Positions 22,740 through 35,217 of a DNA stretch of 64,000 bases are shown one piece after another. The stretch covers positions 32,687,062 through 32,751,061 of the forward strand of contig NC_065885.2 in NCBI RefSeq assembly GCF_932274485.2, read 5' to 3'. Made by a program: the position numbers and the translations under genes. The notes beneath the pieces were generated by a model. The model saw nothing but the letters and a program-made list of their open reading frames with translations. It made no database searches and was not told where the DNA came from. Each line of letters starts with the position of its first letter. Position 1 is the first letter of the stretch. Source of the DNA: Patella vulgata (Eukaryota; Mollusca; Gastropoda; Patellidae).

Positions 22740-23055
22740 CGGTGGCTCAGTGAGTAATACATTGGTTCGCTCAGCAGGATGTCTCGGCAGAGAAAGTTCC
22801 TCGGGAATTTCTGGAGTGGTTTCCACTTGGCATTGGTAAAATTCAATCTCCTGGCGTAGGGGGTTGGGGGGTTGCACATTGACGTGCTTGCAAAAAAAAA
22901 CCCTTGACAGTTGTAGTTCCAAATAACTAGCAATACGCCGCTGTTCGGGCAAAATTCCTATCATAGCGTACAGCATTGCATGGCTTATGCCCCTCTTCAG
23001 TAGTTCAGTTGGTGAAGGAAAGAAGGATATTAATCCCCATTTCACTTCATTTCAG
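22740..23055 (+). mobile_element. SINE family 1, nearly full-length, diverged
   Basis: The head is GCGGTGGCTCAGTGAGTAAT. The body is GGAGTGGTTTCCACTTGGCA, TGACAGTTGTAGTTCC, GCCGCTGTTCGGGC and CATGGCTTATGCCCCTCTTC, and the tail is GATATTAATCCCCATTTCAC. No exact target-site duplication was seen. A 132-codon minus-strand frame crosses it and is a chance frame in the SINE. Confidence 0.88.
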
Positions 23056-23140
23056 TACTTTCCTTTTTACGTTCGAATTATAGGTTCAGTTAGGGGTTGG
23101 TTCACTTGGATGCGATATGGTCACGACTGGTCAATTTCAG

Positions 23141-23650
23141 GTGACACAATCTAGTCACCCTTTCAGATGCGTTCGGATATGATTGTCCCTATTGAGTCCA
23201 CGATCTGGGAGGGTACAGATACGTTCGAATACGATCTTCCGGAACCGATGCGCTATTTTGCGTTTAAATACGATTGTGATCGAAGTGTCTATACGTATAC
23301 AGAGAAAGCAGTCAACTTAACAGACATGGTGCTTGTATTGTCCAAGGCTGATACCTATTATCAAGATTTTGAGGCACGATTCGTCGTGACCGGTCTCGCT
23401 TTGTAGCGATCCAATACGATCTAAAGCGATGATCACGATTGACAATTAATCGTGTTGATCGTAGACTATTTTTGAACCGTCCAAAACATTCCTACCACCA
23501 ACATGACTGACTTTAAGATATGATTAAGACCTGACAGGATTACCACGATTAAAATGACGATTTCAATCGTAGCGCGCATCGTGATAGTAGGAACCTAACA
23601 TTTAATAAGATACGACACACGACGATTTTCAGTCCGTACAAATTCGAAAT
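23141..23650 (+). other. 79-codon open frame in a CGAT-rich segment, unknown
   Basis: The segment opens with the hairpin GGTGACACAATCTAGTCACC (23141-23160). A frame at 23167-23406 encodes 79 residues (MRSDMIVPIESTIWEGTD...), acidic and without any recognised domain. On both sides and downstream, variants of TACGATC, CACGATT and ATCGT recur unusually often until about 23650. The motif density suggests a repeat or a remnant of a mobile element with internal sub-repeats. Whether the frame is coding is not known. Confidence 0.3.
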
Positions 23651-24612
23651 TGGTGTCATGCACAAGATATTATGCGCTTAATATTTGCAGAAATCCATTT
23701 TCATATTTCCACATGTATTTCCATTTGCATGTACGATGTGATGTTTGGTTCCTAATTGGTTGTTATTTGGGCAAAATGTAGATGGAAGTTTTGCGAGAAA
23801 TCGTATTATTGGAGACTACGATTACTAGGAATTATAGCTTCAGTTTGATCTGCTATATATGTTAAATTAGTTTACTATAGATAAAAAGACGAGATATGTT
23901 CTCAATCTAAACGTGAATTATGTCTCTACTAATTTAATTTCCATTGATCTTAATATTTAGTTAGTTAATTAGGATTCAATGAACATGTAATATCTAGCCA
24001 GACATATATACTGCAATCTCTTAACGTCGAGTCCTACGTTATTGATCATAAGCGCCTCGTAGGGTAAGCATCGATATATCATAGAAAAAACCAACCCATG
24101 TCTAACTTTGATAACTTGTAACATCTGTTTATATCTCATAATAATATGTCTTAGATTTAAAAGTGTTGTTTTTGAAGCCGTAATTTATCGTCACTCAACT
24201 GTCGCGTCACCAGCATCATAGTGATCTATATGCCATTTATTTACGGCATTATTAGCTTAATTCCTTTATAATATTAATTGTGATGTCGCAGTCACTGTCA
24301 GTATGTCCTAGCAAGTAATGAATGTGACAATTTAATAATGGAATAATTGACGTGGAAGCAAAGAGATATGAATTTCGGTACGGTTTTCAGTTGTTTGTTA
24401 AAGCTGGAAAGCTCTGTAATGAATAAGGAACGTGTTTCGACATGAAATTATAAATAATATGGATCGTATCGATCATTAGAAATCCCGTTAAAAAATTAAT
24501 AATTTAGCATCAATTAATCTTGCTCGGGTTTTACAGTTTGAGAATCTTACATAGCCTGTATGGATTTTTAACACCCACGTTTTTGTCGAAGTTCATCCAT
24601 GAGAAGGTTTTA
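23651..24612. other. no gene recognised
   Basis: AT-rich sequence without long frames or recognised repeats. Confidence 0.5.
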
Positions 24613-24766
24613 GTTACACTTATAGGTGTAGGGTGTTTTAGCACAAAAAATAATATGGAATTATAATTATGCTATGCGGTTCACCCATAAGTTACACTTA
24701 TAGGTTTAGGGTGTTTTAGCACAAAATATAATATGGAATTATAATTATGCTATGCAGTTTTCTGAA
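24613..24766. repeat. 78-bp tandem duplication
   Basis: GTTACACTTATAGGTGTAGG at 24613 recurs as GTTACACTTATAGGTTTAGG at 24691. Both continue through GTGTTTTAGCACAAAA and GGAATTATAATTATGCTATG with only a few differences. Confidence 0.93.
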
Positions 24767-25299
24767 CCCGTAGTAGATATAACGTATTTCTATAAATTCT
24801 CTGCTAACTCTATTATGTCCTTCAAAAATAGAGACGTCAGTATTGACATGCTTTCTTTAAGTGTCATCTGAAGGAAGAACTTATTGCTAGATCCAAGTTA
24901 GATTTTTACACGCTAGTTTTTTTAAGTGCTGCAAATAATGCTAAAGATGCTTGAACATAAATGGGGAAAAATTGATTAGCTATTCAAGTGTTTGAGTTTC
25001 CACATTTTAAAGTTGTGCATTATATGGGTCGCCATGACAGTCGAGCACGAAAATAACCCAAGGCTGCTTTTCCATTAAAAACCATGTAGGATTGGATTGT
25101 TGGAATAGAACAGTATATAGAATAGAATAGATTGAAGATTGTATGGTTAAGTAACGACAATTAAGCTCTTAGTTACATAGAATAGTTTAGCGTTCGAACA
25201 ATTAATGATTTAACCTGCGATTATTAGTGCAAGTACTGCTATGTAAATTCGTATCCCACAATACGCGTGACTATATTTAAAAATAAGAGTTAAATGCCC
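24767..25299. other. no gene recognised
   Basis: AT-rich spacer. The short imperfect repeat AGAATAGA lies near 25107-25130. Confidence 0.45.
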
Positions 25300-25308
25300 A
25301 GAACAAGC

Positions 25309-25330
25309 GAGAGAGAGAGAGAGAGAGAGA
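25309..25330. repeat. (GA)n microsatellite, SINE tail
   Basis: A run of about eleven GA units that is the 3' tail of the minus-strand family 2 SINE. Confidence 0.9.
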
Positions 25331-25537
25331 TGGTTTAACGTCCATTCGAAACAAACTTGGTCATTATGGGATTAACATATGGTCCAATTTTATTTCAAAC
25401 CCACGACGTTGGACAGGCGACCCTACTCCTTATCATATACAACAGGGGAATCGAAACCATGTCGGTTGCCTCATTGACAGACCTTATGATACCGCGAGCA
25501 CACGCTAACCATTCGGCCATCCGCCTCCCCACCTCCA
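25309..25537 (-). mobile_element. SINE family 2, full-length, with target-site duplication
   Basis: Read on the minus strand, the tRNA-like head starts near 25537: GGAGGCGGATGGCCGAATGG then TTAGCGTG (A box-like). A CATAAGGTCTGTCAATGAGG stem follows, and GGTTTCGATTCCCCTG (B box-like). The body includes TTTGAAATAAAATTGG, and the copy ends in a (CT)n tail (GA run, 25309-25330). AGAACAAGC flanks it at 25300-25308 and 25538-25546. The head has the length and shape of a class II (Leu/Ser-type) tRNA; that origin is an inference. Confidence 0.92.
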
Positions 25538-25546
25538 AGAACAAGC

Positions 25547-28224
25547 AATATATACATTCCAATTCCATTTAGAACTATATCAGTAAAAATATATATGTTA
25601 AATGAAAATTACAACGGCATTCGTTGGCAATTATCATCAATATGAGCGTGTCAAAGCAAGAATATAACAAGTTTGCAAATAAGGGATTGTCTACCGAAAT
25701 CCGAGGTCAAACTTGGATGCTGGTAGTTGTAATAGTAAGTAAGTGAAGGGGGACAGCACCACACACAAACAAACTAGACAAACCTACGGACAAGACAGAA
25801 CATACAACAAATGCACATATCAGATCAAGTGAATGGATCCGGGTGCTAGCCGTAAGCGTCAATTGCGCTGTACAGCCACGGGTCTGTAGTGATAAAGACT
25901 TCACTGAAGATGAAAAACAAACTAACAATAAGGCAAGCAACTCGTGAAAAAAGAAATAGGTGCATATTTCCCAAAAAGTTGTACTGTGTGAGTAATGCTA
26001 CATGAAATATAAATGTAGGCACATTGAAGCAAAAAAAACAACAAAAAAACGTCTACATGACGTAACAATTTTCGTTAAATGAAGTAAAAAGGCAAGCAAA
26101 TTTTTAACCGTTACATTTGTTAACAATCGTAATGACTGAATAGAATACATTCCTGCAAAGTGACGGGCGTTTTACAACTTAAAGCCAAATTTGTCCGTTT
26201 TGTCGAAAATACCGACATTGAATTTATTGTTATTTATCTTAACACCCAAGTCAAGAACAGATGTTGACCACTAAAATGTGGATTTAGAATGCCCGGATCA
26301 ATTCGGAAAGGTCGGAGTGATCCCAGATCAGCAAATTCTCGCTGGATATATAAGACCTAATTGTCATTTCACTGACACGTTTTTAGAAAATATTGATTTG
26401 GATGCGATTTGGTTTACATGGGTGAATAAAAACACCCTTGATACCAGTGTTATGTTTGTTTTTTTTTTATCATATCTTGACTAATTTCTTCAATCCGACG
26501 TTACTCAATCTGTGACGTCATACATAATTGCCAAATAAAATGTAGGTAAACAAAGCCAGCCAACGAAATATCGCCTACCATGCTTCAGCTAACTTGCTTG
26601 CAAAGAAATAAAACAGCAGTGATCGGTGACATGCGATTTCAAACAAAGTGATATGTTGAGTAATTGGGCATCGGAATTGGAAATACCATGAAGATTATAG
26701 AACGATGTTTATCCAACGGAAAGTAGAGTGGTTAAAGGATATTATGGAACTATTTACTTTGACTACCCCCCTCTCTTGGTAATAGACCATATTTATTTTC
26801 TGAGCTGTAATCATAAGTATGTAATTGTAATATGTGGGTTAGACAGAGCCATGTTTGTTGAACAAAGAATAAGATTATTTACGACGGTTCAATACATGAC
26901 GTAAACTATGAATGATTCTCTCCAATGTCATTGGCCCAAGACAAACATTACAAAGTCATTTCCGGTAAAGTCGCGCAGTAAATGAAGGCTTCCTTTATTA
27001 TTTGTTTAGTATGCTTGAGAAGATCTTCGGCAATTAAAGTCGCATTTAATTCAGTGCTGGATGAAAAAACATAAATTGTGGAAAATAAAGATCTAACATC
27101 ACAGACAGAACCCTAGCACCATATTTGTTTCTTCCCTAGCTCTTATTCTCTCGCTTACTAGTAAGAATGAATAAACATTGACATTCCTATTCGCTCTTCA
27201 TAAAATCTTCCGGTCGGCAACTTCATACTTCATTTCATCTGTTCACCACAAGGTCTCCCTTTGTTACTCTGCCTTGGAGGTTTACACAAGACAGTCGCGT
27301 TTTTAACGAGATCGATGAAGGCACCAAAATCGAACATTGTCTATCTAGCAGTGTTCCGCAACGTGTAATATTCGAAGACCCAGAAGATTGAAACAAAATT
27401 GAAAACTTGTTGAAAAATGACATTAAATGAGCAATGTCGTGAAAAATCGATGAAATTCTCCAGAAATGTTAGTCATGTCCAAATAATTGATATTTTCTAA
27501 CCCTTGAAAATAATTGGCTGCAATTGTTGTTTTTTCATATTTCTGTTATCCTTCCCCAAATACTATCTGAACCATAGCCATTCCATTAAAAAATAGGATC
27601 AAGTGCCTAGTACATTGTATTATGTTATTTCAGAATGCCCTGAGAACACCATCGTGAGTTTCCATAACGGTCGCGTGGATTGGCATGTTGGAGAACATTA
27701 AATTTTAGATGTTAAATAGGGTTTGTCTATACTTTCTAGAACAAACGATACCACCTTTACAGTTTTTGGAAAGTTCATACAACTAACACGCTGTACTTAG
27801 AAAATGAGTATGTCAGTGGAAAATGATCCTTCGGTAACTGAAATCCACGTAAAGTAAATTGCTGTCGCTACAGGTAATTCGCTGGTCTTTCAAAAACAAA
27901 AATTATTCGAGCAGTTTCAAATAATAATGTATTTGCTTTGAACATGAAACTAAACGTCGAAATAAAATATAGTCATCTAGGATGGCCAATCAATGTGTAA
28001 ATACAAAATGTGTTTTCGATCAGACATCGGTCTACGTATAGATTAACAAACTAATCCAGCATTTGCCTTTTAGAAAGTACTTTGAAATCAATGGAGAAAT
28101 CGATGCCCAACCTATAGCTATCCCACTACTAACAATTAGTCAGGTGTCATGCACGTGGCGAAGTATGTTTCCTATTTTGGACACACTTTAACAATTTTCG
28201 TTCAATAATTTATTTAACTTGCGC
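25547..28224. other. no gene recognised
   Basis: AT-rich sequence. The short frames at 25707-25940 (minus), 26278-26484 (plus) and 27235-27423 (minus) have no motif. No SINE, LINE or RNA gene was recognised. Confidence 0.5.
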
Positions 28225-28733
28225 TTAAAGGAGCTAAATCGCTACTATTTGGGACCTAGAAATTGACACAAATGGGTCGCAACGCATTTAATAATATAAT
28301 ATGAATGACAATGTATATAAACTGATTTACATTCATTCGTTTCTGTTTTTACTGTAATTTCTAATCAGTTATGTTCTGCAAAATACGCCAGACGTCTCAA
28401 TCTCTGGTGTCTGGCCATTCCAGTCAATACCGATAGTATTAATGCGCATGCTCTCCAGATAAGAATATGTCGTCACCGTTTGACATGACTTGTGGAATAT
28501 GTCTAGCCTTGTTCTTCAGGTCCCTTGTTACAAATGCCGCTGAAACGCATTATGGTACACGATTCGTGTACCAATGGTAAAAATGTTTATTTTGTCTTAA
28601 ATATTGAATATCAGAAGTCCATCCTTTCCCGGTAAGATCACAACATCAATGTTGATTTAAATTGACAAATAATTCGTGTTTTCAGTGTCGAAGACTTTGG
28701 ATGATATTGAGTTAGAGACTTAGCTACTGTAAT
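28225..28733. mobile_element. TTAA-flanked miniature element, family A, copy 1
   Basis: About 509 bp, with left end TTAAAGGAGCTAAATCGCTA and right end GAGACTTAGCTACTGTAA, an imperfect inverted pair. It aligns along its whole length to 45391-45903, including GTTTGACATGACTTGTGGAA, ACGCATTATGGTACACGATT and CCCGGTAAGATCACAACATC. A palindrome GGTACACGATTCGTGTACC lies in the middle. It encodes no protein. The right TTAA has changed to GTAA. Confidence 0.85.
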
Positions 28734-28739
28734 TGAAAA

Positions 28740-28977
28740 TTTAAGACACAGAACATGCATGTCATTTTCCATTTGTGTGAAAAAAGAACCCTTTCTGGTA
28801 AAAGTAATTGTACCTGAAAATCTTAGATCCAGTCCATCATTAGACTCCTTTAAATCCAGATTGAAAACATACTTATTTGAGAAATATTTGCAAGAGTGAT
28901 TGTCGTTTTTGTATCGCTATGAACACGACTATATTATGTGGATTTAGCGCGATATAAATGGACGTTTTAATACATAA
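28740..28977 (+). mobile_element. LINE 3' end fragment (CR1/L2-like)
   Basis: 28810-28899 reads VPENLRSSPSLDSFKSRLKT then YLFEKYLQE and a stop, the typical C-terminus of this LINE group. It is followed by a short 3' UTR with TTTAGCGCGATATAAATGGA. Nothing 5' of about 28740 is recognised, so this is a heavily 5'-truncated insertion. Confidence 0.88.
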
Positions 28978-31900
28978 TGACGATTTTATGGAATAACGGA
29001 CTTACATGGTGCACAGTTGATACATTGGAGACTTTCCAATTTTGATACTGTGGCAGATACTGTCTTGAAAATGTATCTCTAAGGCCAAACTGAAGCTACA
29101 GAGCGCTGTGGGTTGTAAATTGATATCATTTTCATATTCCCGAGACATGTGATCATTTTCGTACATGTCATGCCATTATTTATACAGTAATTTGGGCCTT
29201 CGTTTACTTTCCATAGTATAGTAACTACAGTTTTTACAGTACATTATTACATACTCTTTTGGCCATGAAGATATCTGTGAGCATCTGCCACACTGTAGCT
29301 TTGAAATATACTTATCATTCATATAGTAGTAAAGCTGTTATTAAAGGCCCAAATCAATTTTCAAAAAATCACACAAATCAATTTTCAGAAAATCGCCCAA
29401 TATATAAATTAAATAAAAAAATATTAAAACATGGATGTGTTAAATTTCCCACCTATCAGAAAAACACACATTAATATTAGTTATGATCCGACTTCAACCC
29501 CAAATACATGTCTTCATCTACAAAAATCAGCATGATAAATTGTTGGGGGTATTTGGTAATAATGTCTTGATAGGGTCAATTCTATTGGACTCGTAGAACA
29601 TAATACCCGGTTAGTCGCACCATAAGCAGCCAGAATAACTAGGGGAACTGAATGTTTTGAGATCAATTTTAGATCCAGTTCTGTTGACGCCCTGTATATT
29701 CAAAACAGTTACCAGTTGATGCCTGTTTTCGAAAGTTTTAGATATTAAACTAACACGTTTCACACGAATCAAACCGCTTGTTGTTTTAAATCTGCTTTTG
29801 ATGGCTGCTTTTAAGCGATATATTCTTTGGGGTGATATGTCTCTTTACGTTATCCACTTTCTGACATACATGTCCAGGTGACGTTTGACATTGCACAGAT
29901 GTATATATACGGGTCTATTAACTAAACACGTTCGGACATTTTTGCTGTATTGGGGATTTTCAAGAACAAAAATATCTTTAACTGCTGCAATGATTGCCAT
30001 TTTCTGCTCGTATCGAGTTTCACTGTAACAGTTCTTCCTTCAGATCTTAGATTTGATTTGTACCTTGTTGGTTAGCCTATCAATCAAGTCAGAGGACTTG
30101 TCTTTTATTCGTAACGTAGCCCAGAAGAAAGCTTACAATTGAATCAACTTGAATGTAGGAAAATAATACTATACAATGTCTGACACAAGCTTTATCTAAC
30201 GACCAATAGATACTTTCATTTCCGGATATTGAGCGATAAATATGCTCTTTGTTTCTCTTTGCAAACTTTGCCGGAAATTTGCCGAGCGTCATTCCAGCGG
30301 TTAATAAGGAATATTTAGAAAGAGATTGAATACTTAGTTTCCTGGCCAACTGTTTCTGTGCCCAACCGCTTCCTCGGATTAATGGGAAAAGTATACCTTT
30401 TAATAACCGAACTTTGCTGTAGACTCACGTAAACAGAACAGGGGATGGAGCCAAAATATAACTAATTTGATGCCCCGGTGCTGCAATCCAATTTCACTAC
30501 ATTAACGAATTGCGGGGAACGGTCGGGGTCTGAAGCTTTAGGCGACATTACATTTAGTTGACCAGCACAAACGTAGTAGACAGATAAATTGGTACGGAAA
30601 CCCTGCGAGAAATATCCAATTCAGAGGGAATTAAGATATATCAAGCTAATTTGATGGAAATTGACGAGATGAATTCACATTCATATCACACCGAATATTT
30701 GAAGGCTATCATTTTTATTAATGAATTGTTAGTTAAGAGTGATAGAATGACGACAGAACGTTGATGTTTCTGTACCACAAGACAGTTCTCATCCTGACCT
30801 TAGCGTATTGATTGTTGCATACCGTGCTGTATGAACTCAGTTTCCACAAGATCATCTCGTCATGATTTGATTTCATTGTCTGTCATTTTATTTTTAGAAA
30901 GCCTCTTATGGAATATGTTTACTTACTAATAATGAAATCGTATCAACTTTCATAGCTACGATCAGAGGATTGCAGCAATGATTCAGGTCAGGGCTATCTG
31001 TTCTAATTATTCCGAATGCGATGTTAGGTCCACAACCTGTTCTAACCACCATGGGGTTGTGTTTTACGTTCCTATACGAAGTTATATACACAATTCTTTA
31101 TGGGAATTGCTCACACATCTGAGAATTAAATACCAATTACCATGCACAATAAAGAAATGTGGTCATTTTTTGTTGATGCTGGGAAGGGTGGAGTGGCGCG
31201 GTGAACAATTCACATCTGCAAAAGCTGGTTAATTTGCTTTGACGTCAAGGCGCATTAAGCCAGTGGAACCAGTTCTGGCCCATGACCGGAAGAAAACGAA
31301 CAGATCAAATTAGCACACAAATGCGAATCATAATTGTTCGAAAACAAATCTTAACATCTAGTAATAACATTTATATTATCCTGCGCCAAATGAATTTAGG
31401 GATAGATATTGAAATGGGCCCCGTTTGTCTGTACGTTCCAATTTTGTTTAAGTGACATATCCAATAAACCGTTCAAGATATCGTTCTGAAACTTTATACA
31501 CAGATTAATCTATTATAGTAGTTGAGAATTTACCAATTACATATTTCTAGGATTTCATGATATTTGTGTTTTCATTGAAACACTTTTGATTTAATCTTTT
31601 AGTATACAAACACGCGGGATCACGCGTCTTCATGTTTATATCCACTTCCGATTGCATATCCTGAAATGCATTAAACCTTTTGTTCATGTATTTATAGAAA
31701 AGGTTTCATATTGCAATATTTGTCATATAATAGGACCCATAAATTATAAGCACATTCATAAGCAGTAATTTGTCAAGTATTGTTTGAACGAGCTTGACAT
31801 ATTGAAAGAGAATATATATGTGGTATATTTTTTACCGCATTCGTGGACCGATAATGCCATGGTTGTAGCTAAAGTGCATTCTATTTATGTGCGATGACCT

Positions 31901-33526
31901 TCTGAATAGATTTTTTTTGCAAATGGAAGTGTGGATTTTAACGGAACAAATTGGGGTATATTCGAATAATGCAACAAGGCCGTGAGTAGAGGATAATAAG
32001 GGTTAGACATTCAGAGGTCAGGTCAACACATATTTTCTTTTCCCTGTGCAAATGTATACATGCCCATCATTATTTTTCGTTTTGACTGTGGCAATTGTAG
32101 AGAACGGCTGCTCAGTGTATAAAACAATTGTCATTATTTCGGTAGTCATTTCAGTTCATTTGACAACTCTAACATCTTTTTTCCTATTATTTCTGTATGT
32201 ACCATGAAGCGTAAAGACATTATTATAAACTCAAAGTTGTTTCTAACTCGTAATAACCACAGTATTAACCACGGAAATAACCACAACTGTGTCAAAGGTG
32301 GTTCTTACAATGACGTGATTTTCTGTAAGAGAAGCTGCCAAGCTCCAGCAGGTGTACTCCGCTAAGCAAACTCCGTTGCATTAAATGCAAGGATCATGGA
32401 CTATTGGCGTCAGTAATGACTACTATATTTAGATTTTTCTCTATCGTACGCCAATATAGAATACGATTTGTAATATTTTGAAGTGTCATTATTGCGCGAT
32501 GTCATCTTAACCAAACCAAATCTCTCGAAGGAAAATTGATCTCTTCCCTTGTCTTTCTCTCCCCAGTGCGGTATCAGGTTCAAATTACTTGAACATAAAG
32601 AGTTCAATAGTTTAGTGCATTATTTTGTAACGCATATTGGTCTATTATAGCTGAGGCAATTTAAACCCACCATCTTGCTCGTATGTCTTTGATTGTGTCT
32701 TTGGCCTGCATGAGAACCATTATCACTGAAAACACTCTTTCTCTAAGGGAAGAATGAAAAGGTCAGGTGATGCTGCAGGGGCATCTGATTAAGTCGATAT
32801 ATGTGGTTAATGAGAGAGGGTTCGAGAAAGAAGAACAAATTGAGAATCATGTGTCTACTGGAGTCATGATCCTGCGCCTTAGGGTATGTTTAGTGATCGC
32901 AAGAAAATCTACCATCTCCCAACAATCATCAACTATTGACGTCCTTATTCATGCTTAGCGGAAGTCAACAATGACGTCATAACCGGTAACCTTTTGAACT
33001 ATATTTTCAACAGAAGGTAATTGCTATGTATGATCTTCAAAATTACTTTTACTTTTTATTCACTCGAAGTTACCAAGCGAGTAATTTGGAATGATAATAA
33101 TAATATCCCTTGATTTCATCCAATATTTTCTTGAAAATCTTTATAAGTACCATTACTAAATATTGCATGGTTGAATGGGTCTCTTTGAAACTGCCAATTA
33201 TCAATGATGAAATACTACACTAAATGAAAGATCAGGAAAAAAGATGCCAATATTGATGATTTATTTCGAGAGGTTCGTGACAAAGTTTTTAAAAGAACAC
33301 ATATAATTCATAGCAAGATGACAACTAAAAAAAAAGTGCTTAGTCTTTGAACTATAAAATAAAAGATATTGCTCATATAATTGGGATATTAGAACTGACT
33401 AAAAAAGAAGCACTAGAAACACGTACCTCTCGGACTAAGGTGTCCTTTCAAAGTCAAAATTTGGACTGATCGTCTATGAGGGGTATTATATCTAGCTTTT
33501 TTCTACTGCATGTATATCAAATATTT
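28978..33526. other. 4.5 kb without recognised gene
   Basis: AT-rich sequence. A 26-27 bp imperfect tandem (AAATCAATTTTCAAAAAATC / AAATCAATTTTCAGAAAATC) lies at 29350-29402. Frames of 60-86 codons (for example 30089-30349 minus and 30978-31232 plus) show no motif. No exon of the downstream receptor gene was recognised. Confidence 0.5.
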
Positions 33527-33534
33527 AACAAGTA

Positions 33535-33838
33535 TTGCTCAGTGAGAAAGGCACTGACCCACTAACCAGGATATCTGAAGTTCGATCTCGGTGTTGGCCA
33601 ACCGAGGAAGGTTCCCGGGATTTTCCAGTGTGGTTTCCCATTGGTAGCGGCGCAGGGCGAAGTGTCTGTCTGGATATGGCGTCTAGTCGTTCGGGTGGAA
33701 CAAAAAGTCGATGTCCCGTGTGTACAGGTTGGTGTGCATATAAAATAACCCATGTCAGCATATTGTATGGTGTATGTCCGCCCTTATTCGCCCGGTTGGT
33801 ACAAAAAAGAATGACATTAAACCCCATTTCATCCATTG
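33535..33838 (+). mobile_element. SINE family 1, with 8-bp target-site duplication
   Basis: The head is TTGCTCAGTGAGAAAGGCAC with a B box-like GAAGTTCGATCTC. The body is CAGTGTGGTTTCCCATTGGT, TAGTCGTTCGGGTGG and GTATGGTGTATGTCCGCCCT, and the 3' end is GACATTAAACCCCATTTCAT. AACAAGTA flanks it at 33527-33534 and 33839-33846. A pair of ~110-codon frames on both strands are chance frames in the SINE. Confidence 0.92.
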
Positions 33839-33846
33839 AACAAGTA

Positions 33847-34439
33847 AATACGTTGAACAAGTAAATACATGTATTTTCGGTAGTTGAAGGGCCTCCCTTT
33901 AAATTCTCTCTTAATAAGAGGGATCTCTTTGCAAACTTGGAATTTTGTTGTCACTGTCCAAGTTTAGATTAGGTCACCAGTGAAGAAATTTGATTTGATT
34001 ACTCCAGTGAGTTACGATCACAGGGCTATGATTACCTTAACGTCTCGTGGGATTTTCTGCCTATCCAAAATCTGGTCGTCTCGCGCTAACATTCCCGCTT
34101 ACACGCTACGAATCAGCTATGTTTAAACTAAAGAAGTTTATGCTTTGATATGGCTGTCGTTTTCATAAATTACTGTATTCGATCTACCTTTAATGAAAAA
34201 CATCGCAAGGCTGTGAAATATCGAATTCCGGTGGGATCAACGTCTCACAAACTGGAGCGAGAAGATGGCGGCAAAGTAATGGGATATGCCAACAAATATT
34301 AACTGTGGAATAATGAAGAGCAGTTGTACTACGATGGTTGTTTATAAAAAGTATATTAAAGTATAACGGTAATTAAACATTTATATTCAGTATATTTTTA
34401 TTTTCGGTTAAAAAAGATATATATGTAGACAGTATCGAT
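33847..34439. other. no gene recognised
   Basis: AT-rich spacer. GGGCCTCCCTTTAAA near 33888 resembles an outer end of the TTAA elements, but no partner end was found. Confidence 0.4.
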
Positions 34440-34755
34440 TATTATTTAAAAATACACTATGTATTTTAATGCTATAATAATTCAAAAATAGTTAATGGAA
34501 AATGAATATATTGAAAATTTCAGACAAATTACTTTATTCTTGGCTAAGTAATAACGTAAATATTCTCCATTTTCAAGTACCATTGCTACAATAATAAACA
34601 AGATCCGGATTATCCATTTTAGTGTTCAATTATTTACTATCTCGGCCATCCGACTGTCTAGAGAGTTGATAATGAAACTGTCGTGAGAATAAATGTACAG
34701 ATAATAATTTATATAACATTTGAAGCCATAACACGCTTTTAATGTAAAGATGTTC
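34440..34755. mobile_element. TTAA-type miniature element, family D, degraded copy
   Basis: The interior matches 36940-37200 and 14700-14900: TTGAAAATTTCAGACAAATTAC, the CTGTCTAGAGAGTTGATAAT segment, TGTGAGAATAAATGT-like text and ACATTTGAAGCCATA. The outer ends are too decayed to show TTAA, so the limits are approximate. Confidence 0.65.
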
Positions 34756-34802
34756 TTGACAATACTGAGTACCATCGATCTTTCGGAAAGTCAGAATTCA
34801 TG

Positions 34803-35217
34803 AGGAGCCGCCGTGGCTCAGTGAGTAAGACGATGGCTTGCTTACCTGGAGGTCCCGTATTCGATCCTGTTGTTGGTCGAAAAGATTACCTTTTTTTTTT
34901 CGGCGTGGTTCACGTTGTCAGTGGTGTAGGACGGAGGGTCTGGCAAGGAACAACGTATAGCCCTTCGGATTGTACACAAAATTGAGGTCCCGTGTACAAA
35001 TTGACAGTTGGAATTCGAAATTTCTCTCATAGCACACGGAGCGGAAAGGAAGGACTTTTTTTTCGGCGTGGTTCCCCGTTGTCAGTGGTGTAGGACGGAG
35101 GGTCTGACAAGGAACAACGTATAGCCCTTCGGATTGTACACAAAATTGAGGTCCCGTGTACAAATTGACAGTTGGAATTCGAAATTTCTCTCATAGCACA
35201 CGGAGCGGAAAGGAAGT
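34803..35217 (+). mobile_element. SINE family 1 with internal 164-bp tandem duplication
   Basis: The head is GCCGCCGTGGCTCAGTGAGT then AAGACG, with a B box-like GTATTCGATCC. The central body (TTCGGCGTGGTTC... to ...CACACGGAGCGGAAAGGAAG) is present twice in tandem with an offset of 164 bp (about 34890-35053 and 35054-35217). The family's 3' end (GGCGTATGCCCGTCTTC onward) is missing, so the copy is truncated. Confidence 0.9.

Noticed and set aside
22647-23045. 132-codon frame on the minus strand
   Set aside because: It lies entirely over a SINE family 1 copy and has no motif; it is a chance frame.
24613-24766. CRISPR-like array
   Set aside because: Only two adjacent copies without unique spacers in a eukaryotic sequence; it is a plain tandem duplication.
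26734-26760. Another TTAA element starting TTAAAGGATATT
   Set aside because: No inverted partner within several hundred bases on either side.
29338-29460. Another TTAA element starting TTAAAGGCCCAAATC
   Set aside because: No inverted partner end was found downstream; AATTTGGGCC at 29188 lies on the wrong side.
33525-33864. Pair of ~110-codon frames on both strands
   Set aside because: Both are explained by the SINE at 33535-33838.
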